Shown here one piece after another: positions 55,159 to 64,000 of a DNA stretch of 64,000 nucleotides (position 1 is the first letter of the stretch; every line of letters starts with the position of its first letter). This DNA is from Geosiphon pyriformis (Eukaryota > Glomeromycota > Glomeromycetes > Archaeosporales > Geosiphonaceae): positions 427,341 to 491,340 of the forward strand of contig JAAOMT010000675.1 in the NCBI GenBank assembly GCA_016748015.1, read 5' to 3'. Under the pieces are notes generated by a model. It was not told the DNA's origin. It searched no databases and was given only the letters and a program-made list of their open reading frames with translations. The translations under genes were made by a program, and so were the position numbers.

Positions 55159-55700
55159 CAAAATAGACTTGGGTTTTCCGTTAAAAGGCTTCAAGAGTCC
55201 TTTAATTATTCTGTTTAAAATGACCACTTACACATTTAATTTCATATGAAAAGTAGAAATTTAGATTAAACAAAAATCATGTAAAAATTGTAGAGTGAAA
55301 TTATAAATGTCAAACACTGAAATACCTTTAGATATATATATAAATAGCATTCATTGATTTTTTTTAATTTTGTTTCCATTGAGATAATTTTCATTAAAAT
55401 TTTGGTTTTTCTTTTTTTTTTTTTTTGGATACGACTGGAGTCGAATAAAATCAGAAAATTATTTCAAAAAGAAAGTCTTTATGCAATATTTTAAACTTAA
55501 AAAGAAAATGAGTTTGTTTGATAAATAATCAATTGTCAATATATATACGGAATTGTTAATGAAAGGAATTTAATGGTAATTGTGGGAAATTTTAAGCTTA
55601 TTCTTGACTGTATGCTTAGGAATTTCGAAAAATTTTTAATAAAAAAAAAAGGAATGTCCAATTGAAAAAATTTACATAATCAAAATTTCCAGTGTTATTT

Positions 55701-56930
55701 TTAATCGAAAGCACGACCATCGACAAAATAATCGATCGATGACTCATTCTCAATATCCTCAAAATCTCGAGGGTGATGATTTCGTAGACGTACAAGCGGT
55801 CTATTTCTCAGTTGACGTTTTATGTCATCGACACAACAATCCACCACGACGGTACGTATCCGAGTTCGAGCCATCTCTAAACCATGCCGCGTGATGTGTC
55901 TTGCTGCGGGTACTTCTAATCGCTCGAATTTTTGTGATGAATTTGCAAATGTAGTAACAATACCTAAATGAAGATTTGAGAAAAATTTCATCTCTGGGAA
56001 AGCTAAAGTTTTAAGTGATGTTGCTGCTGTGGTTAGACAAAAGAATTGTAAAGATTCCGGAGAAAATTTTAGGTACCCTTCCACAGTGAGATTTTGAACG
56101 CTGGCTGGTAAATGACAACCGAGAGCGTAGAAAAATTTATCACCCGACATCAACAAGTCATGATCTTTGCCTCTTGATATAATTAGTGTTTCTAATTTTG
56201 GAAATTTAATTAATAAAGGAAGAAACGGAATGAAACGATTCACTTGGTCGTATGGTGTGTTTCGATGTTTTGGTGAGTGCATTGTAAAATTCAATTCCAC
56301 TATACTCGTGCTTATCTTACATGCCAAGGGAAGAACCTCGGATAGAGAGCTAGCCTTTGATCGTAACCTTCTTAGACCGGATAAAGATTTCGATGCTTCG
56401 GCAAGTTGGAAAAGATTCCAAACAAGTTCCTCTGGCGAGACACCCATTGTGAAAGCTCGCATCGAATTCAAGGGAAAAAGGGAATTATTGTTTGAATCTT
56501 GCCAAGTATCAAAGTCTAAATTAAGGTCCCATAAAATCCCTTCCGATTTCACGATTTTTTGAGCCAACACATTGAGACATTTGAAAGCGGTCTTCATGTC
56601 CCATTTTTGCAGAATTATGTCATTCACAACTGGTGCTATCAATTCCAAATCAAGATTTCGTATGAATGAAGAATAATTGAATGTTGTTGAGCGTTCAATA
56701 TATGAAAGGTCAAGTCCAATTTCTTTTTTTTCATCCTCTGTTAAGGATAATATCAAGATTTCAATTACTTTAATGGGTTTACTAATGGGAAATAGTTGTC
56801 TCCAAAGTGCTGGAATTGATAAATGACACCAATGTCTATTAACTAAAACACAAGAATGTAAAGTTGGTCTATGAAAATTTAAATGTTCAAAGATCTCATT
56901 TAAGCAAAGAAGTGGGATTTTCGAAGCCAT
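55701..56930 (-). CDS. F-box protein (409 aa)
   Basis: Single exon from ATG 56930. Residues about 4-46 are an F-box: IPLLCLNEIFEHLN, then LHSCVLVNRHWCHLSIPALW, with the usual Leu-Pro, Val-Asn-Arg and Trp positions. The rest (about 80-409) is Leu-rich without strict LRR spacing, in blocks such as LRRLRSKASSLSEVLPL and NLTVEGYLKFSPESLQFF, typical of fungal F-box proteins with degenerate leucine-rich repeats. Role by family: substrate adaptor of an SCF ubiquitin ligase through Skp1. The target is unknown. The plus-strand ORF 56167-56562 is a shadow. Confidence 0.88.
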   Translation of the reverse strand: MASKIPLLCLNEIFEHLNFHRPTLHSCVLVNRHWCHLSIPALWRQLFPISKPIKVIEILILSLTEDEKKEIGLDLSYIERSTTFNYSSFIRNLDLELIAPVVNDIILQKWDMKTAFKCLNVLAQKIVKSEGILWDLNLDFDTWQDSNNNSLFPLNSMRAFTMGVSPEELVWNLFQLAEASKSLSGLRRLRSKASSLSEVLPLACKISTSIVELNFTMHSPKHRNTPYDQVNRFIPFLPLLIKFPKLETLIISRGKDHDLLMSGDKFFYALGCHLPASVQNLTVEGYLKFSPESLQFFCLTTAATSLKTLAFPEMKFFSNLHLGIVTTFANSSQKFERLEVPAARHITRHGLEMARTRIRTVVVDCCVDDIKRQLRNRPLVRLRNHHPRDFEDIENESSIDYFVDGRAFD

Positions 56931-57391
56931 AATCTTCTTGGGTGAGCTAAAAAAAAATTTAAAATCGGAAATTGTTGATCAATAATTTCGAAACGAATTT
57001 TTATTTGCTTGGGAAAAAAAAATTTAAAATTTATTTTTAGGGGTTACAAATAAGAAGAAAACAGAAAATGGGTTTCTCGTAATTTAAATAGTGGGTCATC
57101 TCATTTTTTTTTTTTCCCACACACATACTCTCTTTATATATACATATGTAAATGCATGACCGCCCGTTGTTGGTCACATTGTATCAATATTGCTTGATTA
57201 AGTAAAAAAAAAACCCCCCTGATTGCTGTGAGCCTGCTGCTGTTTAGGAGATGTTCATTGAGGCCCGTTATACTAAATTAGTTTTTTTTTGACAAATCCG
57301 GAATAAGATTTTTACATATCACGGATGTAACCTTTTATTCACAATATTTTAATATCCTTTTGTATTGGCCTGAGCCGAAAAAATCATCATT

Positions 57392-57394
<3 letters not shown>

Positions 57395-57433
<39 letters not shown>
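57395..57433. repeat. (GAT)n microsatellite
   Basis: About 13 GAT/TGA units, flanked on both sides by ATCATC words that could pair with it. Confidence 0.9.
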
Positions 57434-57434
<1 letters not shown>

Positions 57435-57720
57435 ATCATCACCCGATTTTCCAAGACAACCGCAGTTGAATAGAAAAGCCTTTTGACATATATTCACAAT
57501 GAAAAAGTACATAGATTATCAGTTCTTTATCAAGTATCTTGGAAATATGGCATCACAGAGCCTTGTCGGTAAAAAGCGTTTTCCATTATGAAAATGTGAC
57601 ATAACTTTCTTCTTGGTGCCATGGTAGATGTTAAAAAGTTTTATTTTTATACGCACTTGCTTATTATTCTCAATTATGAGTTTTTTAATGCTTAAAGTAA
57701 ATATTTAGATTTTTATCTTC

Positions 57721-57737
57721 GGGGGGAGGGGGGGGGA
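57721..57737 (+). repeat. G-rich tract
   Basis: A run of G broken by A residues in an AT-rich intergenic region. It is long enough for four G-triplets, so a G-quadruplex is possible but unproven. Confidence 0.7.
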
Positions 57738-58574
57738 GCAGTCTCTTTGGTTAATAATGTTTGAGGATTAAGCAGGAACAAAAGTCACTTTTATTCCCTC
57801 TTAGACGTAGCAAAAGCAAGATGATTATTTTTATCAAGATTTTTATTATAGCTTTAAAAATGGTTAAAACCGTTTTTAGATCATGATAACATTTATTGGT
57901 GAAAAAGAATATTCTTTGAAAGATTTGAACTTTGTAAATCCCAAATTATCAATGACCTAATTAATTTTCAAGAATTTTTCAATTTTAAATAAATCTGAAA
58001 AATATAGTTTTCATTTATATGTGAGGGATTCGAATATTAGAGTTTCCTTCTTTCTTAATGCAAATGAACCATTTAACTTACAATTTATTTATTTACGATT
58101 AGAACATCTTATGACCCATCTGCAATTAACATGTATAATGCATGTAGATTTCACGATTTTCGAAAATAATATGTCCAGATTTGGAATTATAATAAAAGAA
58201 ATTTTTTGAAAAGTATTATAAACTTTAAAGAAGGTTTATTGAATAAGAATTAGCTCTGTTAATGAAATCAATTTTTACCTATTATTTCTTATTTCTTTGA
58301 TTAGATGAATTTGGAAAGGAAACAAAAGTAATGTGAAATTGAAAATTTATGTTAATGAGTATAGAGGTAGAAAACAAGTCTCCGGCAGTGATTTTTAAAA
58401 TTTTGGAAGAGAATATTTATAAAAAGCAATTGATTTTTGTTCAGAGGTAAAAAAAAACAAAACAAAAAGTAATTAATTAATTATTTTGAATACTTTTTAA
58501 CAAAAGATTTTTAAATATATATATATATATATATATAATAAAGACACGAGCTTTATTTTATTTTGATTTGAAAA

Positions 58575-59197
58575 ATGACTCTCTCAAAAGATCAGAAAAT
58601 TATTCTTGTCCATGGTTTGTAAAATATTAATTTTTCTTTAATTGAATTCATTTGTGTATCACTTCTTGTTAAATAATTGACGATTTAAAATTTTACCAGG
58701 TATATTTTTATCCCTGGTCATCTATATAACCATTCCGACTTCAATTTTGATCGCTAGATATGGTCGTCAATGGTTTCCTGAATCATGGTTTCGTCTTCAT
58801 TGGGGAAGTCAAGTATTCATAACATTTCCCCTGTTAATTATTGGTTTTGTTATAGTAGGTTTTGCAGATAAACATGATTATAATGATAATTGGGCTTTCA
58901 CTACTCATTCGGTAATAAACTCATTTTAAATATAAATATATATATATTTATATATATATATATGAATGCATAACTTTCCATAGTCAGGATTAAATAATTT
59001 AAAATTTTTCATAAATAATTCAGGTATTAGGTCATATTGTATTTTTCACAATTTTAGCAGAAGCTGCACTCGGTTTAGTTCATCGTTTACTTTACAAAAA
59101 TAATCAAGGGCACACTCGATGGTGGACTATACTTCATCGGTAACTAGTTTCAAAAATATCCTCCAATTTTTTTTTGGCAAAAATCAATAAATTTTAT

Positions 59198-59231
<34 letters not shown>

Positions 59232-59463
59232 TAATAATTTTTTTTTAAAAAAATAAATATTTAATTCAAAAAGGGTATTAGGATATGGCATTTGCATTAT
59301 TGCCTTTTTAACCACAATAACTGGTTTTAAAGTTGATAAAATGTCAATAGCTTGGTATTTTATATTTTACATTATTACTGGATTACTTGTATCTAGTTTT
59401 CTCGTGATTTTCCTTTTATTTCCAAAAGTGAAAAAGAATACCAATAACGAAGAAGTCAAATAG
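58575..59463 (+). CDS. Cytochrome b561 membrane protein without DOMON (185 aa, four exons)
   Basis: Model: 58575-58614, 58700-58911, 59024-59139 and 59274-59463 (558 nt, in frame). Five or six helices with His in VHGIFLSLVIY, RLHWGSQVFI, THSVLGHIVFF, LGLVHRLLY and LHRVLGYGI, the b561 haem-ligand pattern. No signal peptide and no DOMON domain. Intron positions match the b561 part of 47382-49125: a split codon after His at the HG junction, an intron after H-S/A, and a 116-nt exon ending in phase 2 after LH. It probably transfers electrons across a membrane; donor and acceptor are unknown. Confidence 0.82.
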
Positions 59464-59800
59464 TTATATATAGTATTTTTATAATATTTGCAAATTTTGT
59501 ACATGTTTTCTTTTTATTTTTTATTTTTTATTTTTTATTTTTTTATATATATATATATTTTTATTTATTTATTTATTTATTTATTTATTTCCAATATAAA
59601 TAAAGGTATTTACTTGTTTTTAAAAAATAAATTTAATGAATTTGAAATAACACTTTTACACATATATGACTTTTACGTTTTCTGGATATGAGTTTAAAAA
59701 CTTCTTAAAAGCTATTTTAAAAAAATTTTATATGTGAAAATAAATCATTTTTCAAAATATCAGAAAATATTTAAAATCTTTCACATTATCTTGTTCTAAT
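59464..59800. other. Short convergent intergenic region
   Basis: Low-complexity TTTTA and TTTA repeats (59515-59590). An ORF of 67 codons here is made of those repeats and is not a gene. Confidence 0.6.
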
Positions 59801-61795
<1,995 letters not shown>

Positions 61796-62827
61796 GCTTT
61801 AACAAAAGTCTCTCTAGTGACAAAAATTCAATTTGGTTTTTCTTTTGGTATTTACTAAACTAAAGCGTTTCTTGACTGTTCATGCGGCTTTACGGGCTGG
61901 ACCTTGAACAAATGATAAATGTATATATTTATATATTTAAGAATGCTTCAATTTTACCTGAAAGAGAGAGATTACTTGAATTCAGTCAATTGAATTCTGA
62001 CAAAAGGCTGCTAAACAATGGTTATGGCGCATGATTTGAAAATCCAAAGAAAGATGGTTTCAAAACAATCGGAATTGGGAAATAAATAGAGATTATCATA
62101 AAGGTAAAAGGGGATATTTTTGGCAAATGGGGTATTGTGGGCGAATAAAATATTGCAGCAAAGTTAGCAAAATAAATTCCCATGGGAGAATAAGACGCAT
62201 GAAAGTATGGCATTTTTCTCACTTGAACAAAATGTCATTTTTTATATTGTTTTATCACAATTATTACCTCCCCCTTTTTACTTTACAATCTTGCATTTAA
62301 GTTCTGCATAATTCTATTAAAAAAAATTTTTGAGTTTCAGTGTAATTTAAAACATTCTAAAATTGAAATCACAAATGGTTAACAAGTGGTCAAAACCGTT
62401 CACACTTTTTCAGATCAGAAACAAGTTGAAAACTACAATTAAAATAATTTTCTTTTTAAAAAATGATGGTGAAACTAAAACTAATAATAAAATGAGTTTT
62501 AAATTAACAATATTTTGTTGGTAAAATTCCAAAGAAAAAAAAAACATGTTTAAAATATTAGTTTTAAGTTATTACATTTTTAAAAATTTTTATTCCTTAT
62601 AATTATATGTATTTTTAATTTACATTAAACATTGTAAGTGATTTTAATTTTTTAATTTTTTGGTGTTTAAAAAAAATAAAGTCAAAATTTTTAATATTTT
62701 AATTATTATTAAATTTTTTTAAAAATTATTAAAAAGTAATAATAATAATAATAATAATAATTTAATTAATGAAAAAAATTTTTTTTTTGCTAATAAAAAT
62801 TGTTAAAAATTAATATTTATAATTAAT

Positions 62828-62870
<43 letters not shown>

Positions 62871-63337
62871 TAATATTTTGTTTCAATTAAAAAAAAACTT
62901 TTTTTAGTTTAAAAAAAAATTTGTTTAAATAATTGTAATTTTATATAATATTTATTTTTATTAATTTAATTAATATATTTTGCTCATTCACATTTATTAA
63001 TAAATAATTATTTGATTTGTGTTTATTTATTAAATAGAAGTAACCAGGGCATTTTTTTTCTCAAATTTCAATTATAATTTTAACAAAATATTAAGTTTAA
63101 AATACATTCCTTTGATCCAAGAATTCTTCAATTTCAACATTTTTAGAAAGGACACTTCAATTAATATATATATATATATTTCACGATAATCAACATGCGA
63201 TCAATCCTAATCTAATAAATACAATGACTTTTTAGATTAAACATATGATTTCTTCTCACACTTTTCAAGACTTCCTTGAACTTCTTGTTAGACGAAATAT
63301 CATATCATTATTATTTTTTCTTTAAAATTCATAAAAA
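61796..63337. other. Intergenic between divergent genes; no gene seen
   Basis: AT-rich with (AAT)n runs at about 62738-62760 and 62828-62868. The 66-codon minus-strand ORF at 62022-62222 lacks any domain. Probably holds the promoters of the hexosaminidase and malate dehydrogenase genes. Confidence 0.5.
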
Positions 63338-64000
63338 ATGGTTAAAGCAGTGGTTCTTGGTGCAGCTGGTGGTATTGGTCAACCTCTTTCGCTTCTTCTT
63401 AAGCTCAACGAAACTATCACAGAACTTGCTTTATACGATATCGTCAATAGTCCTGGGGTTGCTGCTGACTTGAGCCATATTAATACGCCGGCTAAAGTCA
63501 CTGGATATTTACCGCCTAACGATGGTTTGAAGAATGCCTTGTCAGGTGCTCACATAATTGTTATTCCTGCTGGTGTGCCGAGAAAACCTGGAATGACCAG
63601 AGATGATTTATTCAAAGTTAGTAATTTTTAAATCAAATAAAACCGCGCTGATGGCTAATCATTTTTCATGGATAACAAAGATTAACGCTGGAATCGTCCG
63701 AGATCTGGCTATTGGGATCTCTCGATTCGCCCCTAAAGCTTTTGTGCTTGTCATCTCTAATCCAGTTAACTCCACCGTGCCAATTGTCGCTGAGATTTTT
63801 AAGAAACATGGAGTATTCGACCCGAAAAGGTTGTTTGGCGTGACGACCTTAGATGTTGTGCGTGCATCCGCTTTTTCTAGTGAAATTTCCGGAAGTGACC
63901 CACGTGATGTTCGCGTTCCAGTGGTTGGTGGACATAGTGGTGTAACCATTATACCTCTACTATCCAAAATCACTCCAGCCCATTCATTTTCACAAGAACA
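63338..64000 (+). CDS. Malate dehydrogenase, NAD-dependent (5' part; runs off the window)
   Basis: Exon 1 63338-63616, intron 63617-63680 (GTTAGT...AAG), exon 2 from 63681 to the window end (199 codons seen of a usual 310-340). Motifs: NAD-binding [15 protein letters not shown] (residues 8-22), [13 protein letters not shown] with substrate-binding Arg, [31 protein letters not shown], and VPVVGGHSG with the catalytic His. It interconverts malate and oxaloacetate. The protein starts directly at the Rossmann fold ([12 protein letters not shown]) with no mitochondrial leader, so this model is cytosolic or peroxisomal unless an upstream exon exists. Confidence 0.95.

Larger units (their letters stand above)
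53141..55700. other. Intergenic; simple repeats and a hairpin, no gene seen
   Basis: Contains a (GA)n run at 53872-53912, an A run at 54242-54260, a (TAA)n run at about 54742-54774 and a perfect 12-bp inverted repeat at 55131-55158. No coding sequence recognised over 2.5 kb. The less AT-rich block 54780-55030 has no ORF or tRNA that I can fold by eye. Confidence 0.5.
56931..58574. other. Intergenic between divergent genes; no gene seen
   Basis: Contains a (GAT)n run (about 57395-57433) preceded by ATCATCAT, so it can fold back, and a G-rich tract (57721-57737). The 62-codon ORF at 58021-58209 shows no domain and opens with GTG; I do not call it. TA repeats at 58517-58537 lie just upstream of the next start. 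Confidence 0.5.

Noticed and set aside
58021-58209. 62-codon ORF as a small gene
   Set aside because: Opens with GTG, has no homology clue, and lies in an AT-rich promoter region.
62022-62222. 66-codon minus-strand ORF
   Set aside because: No domain and no splice or composition support; likely chance.

Overview
The window looks like nuclear DNA of a repeat-rich, very AT-rich fungus. The best guess is an arbuscular mycorrhizal fungus (Glomeromycotina). Reasons: short spliced introns; fungal-type genes (DOMON/cytochrome b561, GH20 hexosaminidase, F-box, Sel1 repeat, malate dehydrogenase); and transposon and orphan families that resemble, from memory, those of Rhizophagus-type genomes. No database could be searched, so the taxon is an inference.

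Layout. Positions 1-25 kb are a nest of Ty3/gypsy-like LTR retrotransposons of one superfamily, which encodes a dUTPase. An old element A (minus strand; 5' LTR 24121-24993) was broken three times. Element C (plus strand, 12809-22662) entered its gag. Element B (minus strand, 5111-11227) entered its cysteine-rich domain. Element D (5' LTR 204-1154, body off the left edge) entered its integrase. The A reading frame can be followed across both complete insertions, and each leaves a 4-bp target duplication. C is a full-length but dead copy: gag, protease, Cys-rich domain, dUTPase, RT, RNase H, integrase and an extra ORF3. B is the youngest copy. It keeps gag, protease, Cys-rich domain and an intact dUTPase, but has no RT, RNase H or integrase. 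More relics lie at 25.9-27.5 kb (a protease fossil and a D-type LTR).

Positions 27.5-43.3 kb are AT-rich repeat sediment. They hold a decayed orphan-family gene (28.9-29.9 kb), a dead LINE on the minus strand (30.3-37.2 kb: ORF1 with CCHC knuckle, endonuclease, RT, RNase H) and a separate plus-strand ORF1-type gene with CCHC knuckle but no enzyme domains (39.2-41.3 kb). A Fanzor/TnpB-like nuclease fossil lies at 43.4-44.1 kb.

Positions 45.5-64 kb are a gene island: Sel1-repeat protein (-), DOMON-cytochrome b561 (+, seven exons, one GC-AG intron), two tail-to-tail paralogous membrane proteins, F-box protein (-), cytochrome b561 without DOMON (+), secreted GH20 hexosaminidase (-) and the 5' part of malate dehydrogenase (+). 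These are independent eukaryotic genes. The two b561 genes share intron positions, as do the two membrane-protein genes.

The main signals for a second look are: (i) the dUTPase-keeping, polymerase-less element B; (ii) nonsense codons that repeatedly fall where a sister copy has Gln, Trp or Arg, with catalytic Asp/Glu turned to Asn/Lys, and B LTRs that differ only by transitions, all suggesting a C-to-T (RIP-like or methylation-driven) process; (iii) the Cys-rich module between protease and dUTPase; (iv) the Fanzor-like fossil.
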